From positions 21,202,215 to 21,266,214 of the forward strand of contig CM065182.1 of the NCBI GenBank assembly GCA_033026295.1: a stretch of 64,000 bases of DNA, given 5' to 3'. A program made the translations under genes and the position numbers. Shown piece by piece: positions 38,588 through 50,240 of this stretch (within the stretch, counting starts at the first letter, position 1; each line of letters begins with the position of its first letter). The stretch is from Channa striata (Eukaryota; Chordata; Actinopteri; Anabantiformes; Channidae). The notes under the pieces are model-generated. The model made no database searches and was not told where the DNA came from. It saw nothing but the letters and a program-made list of their open reading frames with translations.

Positions 38588-39773
38588 CTGTGAACTGTAG
38601 CGTTTCAGCATGGAGGGACTGTCCAACATCCTGCAGACGGGCATCCGACAGACATTTGGAGGCACAGGGAGTGACAAACAGGTAAGTAAGAAGTGAACTT
38701 CAAACCATGTGGCCAGTAGGAGTTTTCTTGGACCCTGATAAGACTGATTTGCTCTTTTCTGAAACCTGCAGTATAGTCTAAGAGGAGTGTGGTGAGATGC
38801 ACTGCAATTACTGCAATTACTGTTATGGCTATAAGAATAATCTCAGCAAGGTTGTGTTGCGGGGACAGGGCCTGTGCAGCTTCTACCCACCACCTCAGTC
38901 CAGTCTCGCTAAGGTTGTACCCGGGGATGCGGGCCTGCTTTGTGTAATTTGATTGCGGCTTAGAGACATTTACTGACGCACTGCGCTCGATGTGCCTGTT
39001 TGTATCTGTATAAACTGTGGGCAGATGAACATATGTCAGTGGCAGTTTGATGAATCAGGTTAATTAGTTAGTGTGTGTTTTATTTCTTGTGTCTCCCAAA
39101 GACACATGGGAGTAATCCGGTTTCCACACACGGTTTTGAATTTGCTTGCTGTTACCTTTGTGTTCACGAGTGATGACAGATGCCTTCAGTGATGAGGACG
39201 TAATTGTTTGCAGTGCACAGGCAGCACGTTGACTGTTTGACTTTCTGGGAAACATGCTTCCAGACAGGAGTTGGATGAGAAAATCAATAAGACTTGCATG
39301 TCTGTGTGCTGCACGTACAGTTTCCAGCACACAGCTGATGAGTCTGGAAATAAAGAGGAAACGGGCATGCTGGTTCAGTCCAAAGGAAAGACATCCACAC
39401 ACACACACACACACACACACATCTACAACTGAATTGTTCAATCCTTCTCTTTTCAGTATCTCAACACGGTTATTCCATTTGAGAAGAACACCCCTCCAAC
39501 TGTTGATGATCTGCAAATGCTCACAAAAAGTAAGTATCAAGGGCAAAAATTGACAGCTGGACAGAGAATGTGAATATGCAGAGTTCACACATTTGTGCCT
39601 CTTCCACTTAGTCCTTTATGCCATGAAAGAGGACAGTGAGAAGGTGCCTACGCTTCTAGCTGACTACATATTGAAAGGTAAGTACAACCACCAGTAAATA
39701 ACTACGTCCTATCACACAGAATCTTAATGTCTTTGTCCGCTTTTTGTCCTCTCTAGTTTTGTGTCCTACTTAA
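28504..39773 (+). CDS. fez1: Fasciculation and elongation protein zeta-1 (9 coding exons, 399 aa)
   Basis: FEZ1 is a cytoplasmic kinesin-1 cargo adaptor acting in axon outgrowth and vesicle transport. Coding exons: 28504-28829, 32622-32709, 33572-33658, 36487-36652, 37253-37548, 38601-38681, 39457-39529, 39612-39677, 39757-39773. Phases join cleanly to 399 residues against 392 in human FEZ1. Landmarks are the start MEAPLV.LDEEFEDLRP (FEZ2 starts differently), FKSMEDLVNDFDEKLNVCF at about 62-80, the acidic blocks in exons 3-4, EELVNQLARREELEFEKEVKN in the exon 5 coiled coil, KRFSMEGLSNILQTGIRQTF in exons 5-6, and the extreme C-terminus KVLCPT. A Thr/Ser-rich insert (about residues 36-48) is not in the human protein. 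The start is fixed by the family N-terminus and follows an acceptor at 28473, so a noncoding exon lies upstream. Introns contain several repeats. Confidence 0.96.
28830..32621 (+). other. FEZ1 intron after the first coding exon
   Basis: This 3.8 kb intron carries a (CA)n tract at 30604-30632. Near 31.6 kb there is a fragment resembling a dispersed fish repeat (GATTGAACTGCCACCTTCTG). A 190-codon open frame at 31237-31809 has no coding character. A GC-richer patch at 30.72-30.85 kb could be an alternative promoter, but nothing proves it. Confidence 0.5.
30604..30632 (+). repeat. (CA)n microsatellite
   Basis: CA tract with one CG interruption in the first large coding-region intron of FEZ1. Confidence 0.9.
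33148..33298. mobile_element. hAT-type hairpin MITE in FEZ1 intron
   Basis: The element opens AGGGGTTCTCAGTTCTGGAC and its second half is an imperfect reverse complement (GGTCCTTAAGGACCAGAATC, then AACAAG). It therefore forms one long fold-back about 150 bp long. The CAGGGGTTCTCA start is typical of hAT terminal repeats. TCTAGAC occurs on both flanks and is consistent with a 7-8 bp hAT target duplication. Confidence 0.6.
33659..34110 (+). repeat. Tandem duplication, two units of about 228 bp
   Basis: The block ATGTCTTTATRGCYTTCTGTGG ... TGTGAGGACATTTT ... TTGGTTAGGGTTAGAG ... GTCCTCACAAGT appears twice, at about 33659-33885 and 33886-34110, with roughly 85 percent identity by eye. Each unit begins with a (GT)n tract. 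The first unit starts exactly at the exon 3 donor of FEZ1, so the GT of the splice site is the first GT of the tract. Confidence 0.8.
34260..35360 (-). mobile_element. Decayed L2-type LINE 3' part with nested opposite-strand fragment
   Basis: The text from 34.30 to 34.86 kb is a diverged copy of the 3' end of the L2 LINE at 60.73-61.45 kb. Both share CTTTAATGGAAGAAACCTC, CTATAAGCTTTATCAAA, GGGTGTCTGCTTCC and GGCCTGCATTTTGGGACCG. Reverse-transcriptase remnants follow (about 34.99-35.36 kb, minus strand). Between them, at about 34925-34990, GGTGCCAAAAAAATAAAGTTG is an L2 tail in plus orientation, so a short second copy is nested. It lies in FEZ1 intron 3 and encodes no intact frame. Confidence 0.75.
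35427..35510 (+). repeat. (TG)26-(TA)n compound microsatellite
   Basis: An uninterrupted TG run covers about 35429-35480 and passes into TA/TG sequence up to about 35510, within FEZ1 intron 3. Confidence 0.95.
37583..38030. mobile_element. Degenerate interspersed repeat in FEZ1 intron 5
   Basis: The sequence starts GCGGTGGGAACACG... and continues with TAAAGTACTTCACTGGCATA. It ends with AGTAAAGTTTTACAGGACTTCCGAGTACTTTT. This pattern resembles a widespread fish repeat whose consensus begins with GGTGGAAGAAGTACTC and ends in its reverse complement. It is highly mutated and has no coding capacity. The assignment rests on remembered word patterns. Confidence 0.35.
38072..38130. mobile_element. 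MITE fragment (mariner-like palindromic end)
   Basis: CGACATTAAAACCAGCAGGT is followed by its near inverse (GGTATTAATGTTGTGG) and CCAATCAGTGTG. A related end occurs near 24.46-24.50 kb. This fits a small fish MITE with CACTGATCAGCCACAACATT termini, deleted internally. Confidence 0.5.
38562..38587 (+). repeat. (TG)13 tract abutting FEZ1 exon 6 acceptor
   Basis: Thirteen TG units end 13 bases before the exon 6 start at 38601 and occupy the place of the usual polypyrimidine tract. Confidence 0.95.
39396..39421 (+). repeat. (CA)13 tract before FEZ1 exon 7
   Basis: Thirteen CA units end 35 bases before the exon 7 start at 39457. A normal pyrimidine tract (CCTTCTCTTTTCAG) lies between. Confidence 0.95.
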
Positions 39774-40790
39774 GCACCTGCAGACCAGGGGCCACAGCAG
39801 GATGGCGAGTTCTTCACTTGAGGCCTTTCCCACCCTCTGCAGCTCTGGCCCAAACTGCATGACCCCCCCCCAACCCCGGTCTTTTACCATTATCAGCCAT
39901 GGATCGTCACCACTGACATCAGTGTATTCACCTCGACTATGACTACTGCCTTCTGCTGAGCTCACCTTCTCCCTTCCTGCACATTAAGCTCAGGCCGGAC
40001 CAAATTGGCCAGCCTCTAAATACTTGGAACAAATGGGACGGCTACTCCCACTTACAACGGAGCTCACCAACGGAGCATGACACACTGTTAACCACCTAAC
40101 ACCATTTCCAACATAAGTACAATGTTATCATTGCTTACTGTCACTGTAACGTCTTCGTTTTTATTTGATTCCTCTAACAGAGCTATGGTTTTTCCATTAT
40201 TTGACTCATAACCCAATTACACAGTTTGTTTTATTTATTGACTTGTCAGGACTACACTGTAGGAGAAATAAAACGCCATACTGCATCCACCAGTGATCAT
40301 CTCCCTGTACTGTTTCAGGCGAAAGTGATTCAGCTGAATACAAAAGCCATGCACCTTTTCCTGCCAACTTAGTAGTGTAGCACTACAGGAATGAAATAAA
40401 CTATTACGGGTGCAGTGCAGTGCATTACAGAGACCTTTTCTGTTCTGTTCCTTGGTTTCTACTTTGTCTTTCACTCTCTAACTCTTCAAATCCAGTGCTC
40501 TTCTGACTTATTTTGTAATTTCATTTGTATTGAAATATTTGACAACAACAGCTCTGTTGTTGGTTTTCTATTTTATTCACTGTGCGCGACACACTTGTGT
40601 GCGTTCCATCCCGTTCAGTCTGTGCAGGTGTGTCACTGAGATTTCCGTGGATAGATTGTCCCCTGATGAGACAAGCTTGTTTCAGTAAAGGCGTGCATAT
40701 TTGCAGATTTAAGACTTCCTTTGCTCCATGTAGGTGAATGTTACATCGCTAACTGCTAATTCTAATAAACATTCTGCCCAAATGGTGTGT
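39774..40790 (+). other. FEZ1 3' UTR with polyadenylation signals
   Basis: After the TAA at 39771-39773 the sequence runs about 1 kb to AATAAA at 40764-40769. That signal is followed by a GT-rich element (GGTGTGTGTGCATCTGT), a good cleavage context. Earlier hexamers (for example near 40266 and 40394) could give shorter isoforms. Confidence 0.55.
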
Positions 40791-42200
40791 GTGCATCTGT
40801 CCTGACCTATTAAGATAATCAGCTTCAATGATTATTAGCTGCCCATCTTAGCCAGGTGTGAATGTATGTAAATGTGGGAAGGTGATCAGTGATTACAGAA
40901 AAATGGGAATGTAGTCTCAAAATAGTGGTGGGAACAGTGTGGGTACATTAGAAACTGGAAACTGTTTTCTGGGATAAAGCCCAGGCTGACGACATACACA
41001 GATGGTGCAGCTCTCTTACCTAAAAATATGGCTGAGTTTATGAGATGACCCAGAGGATGAGGATCCAGAGTTGACATCCAGTCCTTTCTGTAGTTTCCTT
41101 ACAGTTCTCAAACCCCCCCAACAAGACCGTCTGTTCCCTGACCACCCTGAGTGAGTGAGGGGGCTCTGGACCACCACTTAGATGTGCAGCTCTTGACTTG
41201 GACTGCTGGAGGACCCCTGATGCACTGAGCTCCTTGGGGCGGTTTGGTTGTTAATTGGGCTAAATAAAGTTCAGCTGAACAAAAACTAATAGAAACCCTG
41301 CTGCATGAGTTGATAAGAATTATCAGTGACTCAGCCGCACCAAGAGCATTTAACTAGTTTATTATGTGGGCAGGAAAATCATAGGCCTGTCGTAGTCACC
41401 GTCCATCCCCCAAAATTAGTTTTCAAAATTCTTCTCTTTGTGAGAAGTTCAGAATCTATGATTATGCTTCTATATTATTATTATCTTATTTATTAATGCA
41501 AACTATAAATTCCATTAATAAATAATATTCATAGTGATGCTTATACACCACAGAAAGAAAACACACCTTTGTCTGGTGGACCGCTTTGGTTGGTTGGTTT
41601 CTCATTGTGTCATTTCTTTCAACTTTTCTCCACTCTGCCTTTTGTTGCATTAAAAAAATAGGCATGAGAAACAAAAGTATTTAAGCATGGCTACATGTTA
41701 TTCTCACTCTTTTTCTGATTTCCATCCTACGCTTCACAAAATTTAGTTTCTCCTTTCGTTATTGAAGAAAAACCAATATTAGTCTTTTTGTCTCTTTTTT
41801 TGTGACCACAGAGAAACTCTGCTGCCCCCTGCTGGTTGTGACCAATTTTCCAAGTTATTTTCCCCCAATTTTCCCCAGATTTTCTGAGTCAAACTCAGTC
41901 AAATAGTAAATATAATATAAACAGCTCCTTTCAGATATAAATGGATGGTAATGTTTTTCTTTGATAATGGAAATAATTTTTTTCTTTCCTATTCCTCAAG
42001 CCATACATGGCATAAAAGTCAAAGAATTGACATAAAACTATTATTATTTGTGTGGAAATATGCACTGGTTCTTTTGATTGTAAACCACACTTTAAACCAA
42101 ACTTATGTTGTTATTCAGCTAACTGAAATTAAACAAGTAACAATGCTGAATGACTTCAAATTATTAAATGTCCCCCCAACTTTATTATGGGAAGAATTTT
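40791..42200. other. Intergenic DNA between the converging FEZ1 and ESAM genes
   Basis: No coding region is supported. A short motif GCTGCCCCCTGCTGGT near 41820 is common in dispersed fish repeats. The two genes converge here, so the sequence may include downstream UTR of either. Confidence 0.4.
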
Positions 42201-44412
42201 ATCTGCCTCAGTATGGCCACACACACACACACAGAGAACTGTCATTCATATTTTAATTGGAAATAACATACAAAGCCTTTTCCATGGACATAAATATGGA
42301 GGATACACAGCATGTCAATGTCCACAGACTCGGCTTACTATCTAAATAAGCACATTTGGCCACCGGTTTGTCAACAGCTGTTTTACATTTCATCACTGTC
42401 CACCTTTAGTTCAGAAAACGTCCAACATTTACGATTTATAAATGCTGCTTATGTGCTCATATACAATACTGTATAAAAATAAAGGCTTGTCTTGAATCAT
42501 TTCAAATGTTCATAATGTACACTTCCACAAGTAAGCAGTGATTTTTTAAACTCCAGCTTTACAGATTCAGTAATCAACACAATCAACTTCCCACATTCAG
42601 TGTTTCTTTTTGCTCGAATGTATTAAAGTCGTAACATACTATTACAATTTACAATTTTCTCGTCAGTATCCTGACAAGCTCGAGTCAAAAAGTCACAACT
42701 TTCAGAATTGGTCTGTAAATAAAAATTAAGTTCAAAGTTTTCTTTTAGCATTACGTTTCGTATGAGTCAGTGGTTGTTGTAACTAAATGTTAACATTTCT
42801 GTGCACGATAAAAAGCTAAAAAGGAAAAAAGCTAATCTAATGCTCCAGTGTAAGGACAATACAGCAGAATGGATAAGGATGTGATCACTATCATTATATA
42901 TTTTTTCTTCATTCTAAAAACAAATTACATTTAAATCATATGAATAGGCAATTGTGTGACAATGATAAAACTAACAAACAGAACAAAACGAAACAAATGA
43001 AAGTTGAGTCCAATATCACCGTGAACCTCGTGTGTGTCATGGCCACCATGTGTCAATTCTGTAATCATTCAAAAGCATACCAAGTCTACAATTTATTTAG
43101 GATTCTACAGCTATAATTCATAATGCCCTCCAAAAGTTGTAGCTTTAACAATGTCTAAAGGACGCGACAAATGTTTTTATTCAACTTCCTTTCGATGTGG
43201 TTTGAATGTGTGTTTCTCTTCGCAAAACCACATACATCTCTCATATTTATCCTATAGTGAAATACTCTCTGCCTTCCAGACTTGTTGGCTGAAAATATGC
43301 ATTTAAACCAAACATTTTTGGGAAAGAAAAGGTTCGTCTTGAAACCAGAAGTCGGTTATGGCAGTAAATCATGTCACGTTGATTATCCTATAGTGATACA
43401 TACTGTACGTCTTTGGGTCAGTGTCCAGTGTTACAGGCAAACATGAACTGTATCACATGTTTAGTACAGGAGGTAGCCGACAGCATGCTATGCTGTGTGC
43501 TACACACTTCACAGAAAATAAATATGATATATTTACAATATCAATGCTGCAGGAAACATTAAATTATTACAACTGAAGCGTGCGTTAGCAAATTCATCAT
43601 TGTGCAGCTCTGAATAGTGCTCAATATTATAAGGAGCTTTTGCTAATCTGTGTTTAAAGAATTAGAGCATTTTATAAGATGAACCACTGACAGAAATTAA
43701 GCCAGAAAAAGATTAAGATAGTTTGCAATGCCAACGTTTTCATTATATGCATAATCTTCTCTTCTTCCATAAGTCTGCTGCACACATGTATAGATAAATA
43801 CATACTGTGGATCTTCATATACTAACTCAACCTCACTAACTTTCCTCTGAACAACAGCTCACTGAGCAGTTAGGATACATGTTAAAAACTCCTTTTTCGT
43901 TTATTAAAGCCAATTTCCTTTGCACACCTGCCTCGACCTCCCCCATCATACAGACGGACATATTCATCTGAGACCTGCATACATTGAAAAGCCTCCTCGC
44001 TGTTCCTTTTCTATACTTGCGGCAGAGGGAAAAAACATTTTTTGAAAGAAATTACAACGTTTAAAAACGACATAAAAAAAGCAATAGAAATGCATTGATA
44101 ATGTAGAAAAGAGGAAAGTGGACAAATGTATGAAAATCATATGTATACATCGTAATGTATACAGTTCATAGAGAATACAAAAGGTTCAGTATATATGTAC
44201 TTCAAGCAAGTAAACAGTCTGTGAAAGTCTTGTCATGAAAGCTCCTCAGAGCAAAAGCAAAAGAGAGTTTGACTTTTGCATCTACTGTAATTATTTGCTA
44301 AGTAGTAGTTGAAGAGTTCCCTTTAAGAAAACCAGCATCTGACCCTCGGACATTCTGAGGGACAGTAGTTTTTTATTAACAGCACTTTCTCTTTTACCAT
44401 CGTTGGCTGGCG
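42201..44412 (-). other. Likely ESAM 3' UTR and downstream flank
   Basis: This is AT-rich, unique-looking DNA next to the ESAM stop codon at 44413-44415. Minus-strand AATAAA signals (seen as TTTATT on the plus strand) occur near 43900-43905, 43176-43181 and 42181-42186. Which one is used is unknown. No other gene is evident. Confidence 0.4.
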
Positions 44413-47400
44413 TTAAACCAGAGATCCGGCCTGGTTCTGTGCAGGCACCATTATGGGCACGCCCCCCATGCGGGCGATGTTAGAGGTGGTTATGCTGGAG
44501 GTGGGCGGCGGTGGAGGGGAGGGTGCGGCCTTGGGATGCAGCTGAGGCTGACTGTAGGTCTGCGGTAGCACGTGGGCCTGGGGTAGTTGGGTGTAGCGCT
44601 CCGGCCTGGGTAGAGAGCTCCCGTCGGTGCTGGCTTCGGAGGAGATGGGCTGTCCTCGCGGCAGGGTGGTGTTGTTATTATAGCTGTAGTGGGTGGGGGT
44701 GGAGGCTCCCTGATGGCGGGATGGTCGATATCCAGCCATGCTGCCGGTGGCAGTGATGATGGAGGCGGTGTCTGAGGGGGGGCGCTGGGGGTACTGCTGC
44801 AGCTGGTGGTGGTTGTTGTGGTGGTGATGGGAGGGATCTTTGTGGTGCGGGCTGGAGGCGATTGATGACAAGGTGCCATTCTTGGAGATGATATCCGAAC
44901 CCATCCCGCTCTTCGCCCAGGACACACGCTTGGGAGCCTGAGCATCCTCCCTGGAGGCGAACACCACAGAGAGGTTTGATGCAAAGATACCGGCTCTATA
45001 TTATTCTCTATTCAAATAATAATAATATAATTTTTTTAAATTATTATTGCATCTTGCTACTCTATGCATCTTTTTTAAACCTCTAAACTTTTTTAATTGC
45101 CATTTTTTTCATTGCCCACATTTTTAGGAGGTGTGTTATTTAAGATTTCAGGTAAGTTATCTTCGCAAATTCAACTGTTTATGTTGAGGACTGTTAGCTC
45201 ACTTCCAACATCTTTTACTGTACATAAGTGATGAGGCCAAGCAGCTACCAGGCTGACTTTCAACTTACTTTTGTGCTTTTTCTAATAGGTACAAGTTCAG
45301 TTAAATTTTGTTTAGTTGTTAAAATAACTCCATGTTGAGAAAGTGAGAAAAAACTGTTCAGCTGTGTCATTATGCAGAGCACTACCTCCATAAGCTGTTG
45401 TAAGAAGCATCAGTTCAAAGCAAAAAAGTATTGATTAAATGACTCATGTTTACATATATTTAAGAATCAAATACCCTGTAAAGTAAAAAAGGTTAAAGAA
45501 CTCACTTGATTTCGTTAGCCATGTCGTCCTCGCTGTCTCGCCCCCTCTTCGCCAAGAAAAAGAAGCAGACGAGGAGGAGGACGATGACGCCGACCACACA
45601 GCCCACTGTGGCACCAGCGATCATGCCCACATTGGTGGCTAGAATCACACGCGGATCACATGTCAGCACACGACACACACTGTACTGGAGCTACGAACAG
45701 TCACGCCACTTTCTGACGTCATGTGGTCCGTACCTGTGATGACCTCCAGGTTGATGAAACAGCTCTCGGAGCCAGCTGTGTTGTTGGCTGTGCAGACGTA
45801 TTTCCCCGACATGCTACTGCTCAGGTTGTTCAGATTCAGAGTGCCAGTTTTCTCATCTAAAACAACAGTCAGAGATTTGGTCAAGCAATGTTTACTTGAG
45901 CATGAATATGAATACATGTCTAAAGGCTGCAACGCAATAATAATTTTAATGACTGGCAGCGACGACGACCTTTTATCAGACCACAAGAACATATTACAGA
46001 GACGTCAGCCTGTGGTCAGGTAATATACATGTACGTCCAATATGGCAGACATGGAGCGGTCATGTGGTCTGATGACATGATGTGAAAAACCTCTATATGA
46101 TTGTCATATCCATCAAACCACAACCAGCATAAATCAGGTGGAAACACAGATGAATAGACCAAAGCTTTTCCACAATCCTTAACATGTGAACACAAGAAGC
46201 TGGTTAAAGCTCACATCTTGGCTACTTACTGAGCATGGGCGAAAAGAAGACCTCAGAGGTAGGACTGGTTTTCTTCCACTTGTACAGAGGAACAGGCTTT
46301 CCAGAGCTGGACGTGCAGCTCAGAGTCACGTTTCCTTTCAGCACAGGCTTCCCTGACAGAGAGCACTTAGGAACAGAAGGGGGAACTGAGAAGGCAGGAC
46401 ACGTTAGTGTACAGTTTTCGTTTAGTTCAGTCACAACTTTCGTATGGTTGAACAGAATCTATATATCGCACCCTTCACATCAAGGCTGAGCTCCTTTGTG
46501 AATTCAGGTTTCCCCGGTATGATGACTTGGCAGACATAGCGCCCTGAGTCCCCCTCTTGTGTGTTATTGATGTACAGGGACACGTCTGGTGATGGCATGG
46601 TGGTGGTGAAACCGACTCGGTTCTTAAACTGGGAGGAGCCCACGTTTATAGAGCCTTGGGTGTAGGAGATGATCTGCACAAGAGAGCAGTTTCACATGTA
46701 GAGAAACGGAAACTAAGAAGTGCACTTAGTTTTTATTAGTTTAAATTAGTTTTACGGACATTCACCCCGTTGGACGTTTTACAATTCTTTTGACTTTATA
46801 AATCTACCATGGTCAATATGAGTTGGCGACTTTGACAAAATGATTTCAGAAAAATATGTGATTAATGTCAAATGTTTTCTACAAAGTCATGTCAATTACA
46901 TAACAATATGTACGGTGAAATAAGTGTTTGCCCCTTTAATATTAGTATTCAGCGCCCTTAACCTCTAACAGAGGTCCAGCCCTTTGGTGCTAGTAGTCCC
47001 ACAATGAGTGAAATATGGATCGCCTGAGTGAAGGTGTCTCAAGTAAGAGCCTTGTTTCATACCTGTGTCTGGAAAGTAAAGTCACTGGTTATTCAGTGTT
47101 CCCAGTTACCGTCATTGAAAAGCATAAGTCTGGGGATGGATCCCAAAAAAGACACTGAACATCCCCAAAAGTTCAGTGAATTCCATCATCAAGAAATATA
47201 AGGAATATAGCAGATATCTAAACCTGTCTAGAACAGGCCGTCCTCACAAACTGAGTGACCGAACAAGGAGACTAGTGAGAGAGGCCACCAACGCATCGAT
47301 GATGGGAGAGACTGCGCATACAACAACTGTTGCCAGGGTTCTTCCCTTTCCATGAGAAAGTCACTGCTGATTTGAGTTCGGCAAAGGGCATGTGGGAGAT

Positions 47401-48498
47401 TCAATGGTCAAGTGGAAGAAGGTTGGTCTAATGAGACCAAAATTCTGCACATCACCACAAACACACTATGGTAAATGGTAAATAGTCGCTTATATTCCCA
47501 CTGTAACGCAAGGTGGTGGCAGCATCATGCTGTGGCACTGGAAAGGCTTGCAAAGGTAGGTGGGAAATGAAGGAGGCAAAATACAGGACAAACCTGGAGG
47601 GACAATCCTATTCAGTCTAGTAGAGAAGTACAGCTTGGGAGAAGATTTGTTTTCCAATAAGACAGTGACCCAAAGCCTAGAGCGAAGGCTACACAGGAAT
47701 GGTTTACTGAAAACAAGGTTGATACTTTGCAGGGTGATCTAGTTACTGAAATCAAAATCTTCATAGCAGGAATAGTCGAAGGCTTAAAGATCTGACATGC
47801 ATAAGGCAGCGAAATCCATTTATTCATCTATTTCAAAAATATCCTTGTGTGTGTGCACAAGTTTGCCCGTCACACACTTCCTCTCTTCAGCAGATGAATG
47901 TAAAGACAGCTTCTAATGCGTTTTTCTGTACTTCTAAACGACCGGTTAGTCTTTGATTTTGGGCCTCTCCTGTTTCAGCCATCTGTCCCAGGCTGATATA
48001 TAGGATGAGCCACAGCCAGTTCCACAGACAACACAAGACCCAGGAGTGGTCTGTCCCGCTGGGCTCATTACGGAAAACCTACGTTCTATTTAATAATTAT
48101 TTAAAAAATAATCCTATAATATCTTAATTAATATATATAATCTTAATTGGACAAACACCTATGTCATCCTCCATATCCTTATAGAAAGTGTCCATCCATC
48201 CACTGGACTATTTCAACCCTGCTTTTGTCTTGGATCAAATTCTAGGAGCTTACAGAGCTTTACTAGATTAATAGTATAGGAACAGCTGTAATCCCAGATG
48301 TTATAGCCACAGCTGGCAGAGATAAATAGATAGAGATCATTACATTTTAACACTTCCTTACCAGCTGGGTGCTGCTGGAGACAAAGTTCCAAAGGACAGT
48401 GTTGGAGCCCGGGTCACTGCCTGGATCCATGCTGTACGAGGCCGTCAGCACCACATTCTGACCCTTGATCACCTCTCTGTTGAGCTGGGCCATCATGC
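44413..48498 (-). CDS. esam: Endothelial cell-selective adhesion molecule, exons 2-7 (first exon not found)
   Basis: ESAM is a type I membrane adhesion protein of endothelial tight junctions and platelets. Minus-strand exons in order: 48362-48498, 46472-46673, 46230-46385, 45734-45856, 45506-45638, 44413-44950. Phases join to 428 residues plus the missing signal peptide exon. Order: V-type Ig (exons 2-3), C2-type Ig (exons 4-5), transmembrane helix at about 210-234 (exon 6, GMIAGATVGCVVGVIVLLL), then a long tail. Diagnostic matches to human ESAM are NLSSSM.G.YVC, ANEIKED.QAPK, SKNGTLSS and the last residues RMGGVPIMVPAQNQAGSLV, a PDZ-binding end. The V domain lacks the B-strand cysteine (LTASYS), as human ESAM does. 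The tail has His/Asn/Gln-rich and proline-rich low-complexity parts absent from human. A paralogue label (a or b) cannot be assigned. Confidence 0.93.
46915..47830 (+). mobile_element. Degenerate Tc1-like DNA transposon in ESAM intron 2
   Basis: Plus-strand text carries Tc1 transposase signatures: TCTAGAACAGGCCGTCCTCAC, AAGTGGAAGAAGGTTGGTCT, ATGAGACCAAAATTCTG and AAGGTGGTGGCAGCATCATGCTGTGG. It also has GGAGAAGATTTGTTTTCCAA followed by AAGACAGTGACCCAAAG. These encode the W-S-D-E-T-K and GGGSIMLW blocks, but many frameshifts and deletions break them. A short unrelated repeat fragment (GGTAAATGGTAAATAGTCGC) is inserted near 47470. It is transcriptionally antisense to ESAM. Confidence 0.8.
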
Positions 48499-49591
48499 CT
48501 GGAAAGACAAACACGGAGAAGAGAACGGAAACAAAGTGAGCATTGTGCAAACTGACAAGGATTCATTGACGAAAGACAAGAAAATGTGGCTCGTTACCAC
48601 TGCGGTTTCTACCAGCCAAAAAGGTTGGAGACTGTTCATTGTCGATGGTTGTCAGCTTCCTCTGACAAGTCAATCTGTCAATCTGTCTGTCTGCGGACAT
48701 AAAAATGGCCCATGTGCTACCACTCAATATACATGCATTCTGTGTGCTTAAACTGTTTTTTTATAGTTTAGTCAGAAAGATTTCACCTCAGAGAACTAAA
48801 TAGGACGAGAGGAAAGAACTGGTGATATTAACTCCTTACAGAAACGATTAGGTGCAATGATTCCCTGTTTTAGACTTACGATTCTGTACAGCATTTAATT
48901 TTTACAATAATCTTTTGGGAATTAATTGGACTCAGCTTATAACCTCCAAATAAAAGTTCAGAATGTCTGATAACATTTTGTCTATTAATCTGTATTGTAT
49001 CTCAATTCAATTTTCAACTTTGAAAAAGTTGAATGAAAAAGAAAAAATGTGCAACTGTGGATATAGAGATGCAAAAACAAACAAACAAAAAAAGACAGCC
49101 TTTATTTGTCTTTAGTGACCTGAAATGAACCACAGAGAGGGATCACAGGCGGAGTGACGTGTAGTGCATTTTTACCACCAGAGAGGGGCAACAGAGAACC
49201 AAAACTCATCAGTCTGCTGCTCACAGGAACACACATGAGCCTTTAAAATGTGTTTATGTTTCATAGAATGAATTATTTTATAGGTGATTATATTTTTCCC
49301 TCTCCCCTCATTTCTAATCTTTTCCTGGTTCATCTCTAAACTCTTTACCTTTCCTCTGAACCTGACGTCTCTCTCTCTGTCTGACTGTCGTTTCCCCTCA
49401 GATGATGCTGTTCTGAAAGGTCTACCTGAGTGATGCTTGACCAGTTTAACGTTCGTAGTCATGTGTGTCTACATTCATCAGTATGTACACTGCAATGTGT
49501 GACGTTCACTTTGTGCCAACCAGCACGACTGACAAGAGCTTCAGTGAAAATGCTAGTGCGAACTGATGGAAATCAAGCTAATGAAATGATT

Positions 49592-49617
49592 ACACACACA
49601 CACACACACACACACAC
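49592..49617 (+). repeat. (AC)13 microsatellite
   Basis: Uninterrupted AC run in the interval upstream of the ESAM exons. Confidence 0.95.
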
Positions 49618-50136
49618 TTCCTAATTAGCATCACTGTTCAGGATCCACTATGTAGAGCAGTTCTCCACAGGAAGTGATGTAATTAAGTGTTTAATTAGGT
49701 GCAAAGTTCAAACCTTAAGTGTTTTCTGAACTACGCAAATGTTCCGGCCAGGCTGAACCTCTTCACTGCCTCGGAACCAGTCCAACACTATAAAGAAAAA
49801 AAGTCAGTCTACTAATGTCAAACTGTATGACTCTTGGTTATTGGAGTTCTCATTTTGCTCTCAAATAGTTGTCTCAGGCTTGCTGTCATGTGAGGCCACC
49901 AACTTCCACAGTTTCCTGGTGCAGATTTAAAAATCACAGTGAAGCTGCATTTTAACGCCCTGTTCATTTATGTTTTCCCAAAGAAACTGAATATTTGTAC
50001 GAAGAAAAACAAATGCCTGAATGAAAAACTAAAAACAAAGAAGCTAAACAATTTTTCCTTTGTGCTCATAGTTTTTTGTTTGGTTTGAGTCAATCATTAT
50101 TGTTTCTGTACATGGGGATGGAAAATGGAAGACTTA

Positions 50137-50176
50137 CATATATATATACATATACACATATATATATGTGTGTGTG

Positions 50177-50237
<61 letters not shown>

Positions 50238-50240
50238 TTT
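50137..50240 (+). repeat. (TA)n-(TG)n-(TA)n compound microsatellite
   Basis: TATATA, then about nine TG units, then about 24 TA units. It is likely highly variable and prone to assembly error. Confidence 0.95.

Noticed and set aside
49745..49800. Short Ig-like reading (WFRGSEEVQPG) on the minus strand
   Set aside because: Only about 25 codons, with no cysteine framework and no phase match to the ESAM exons.
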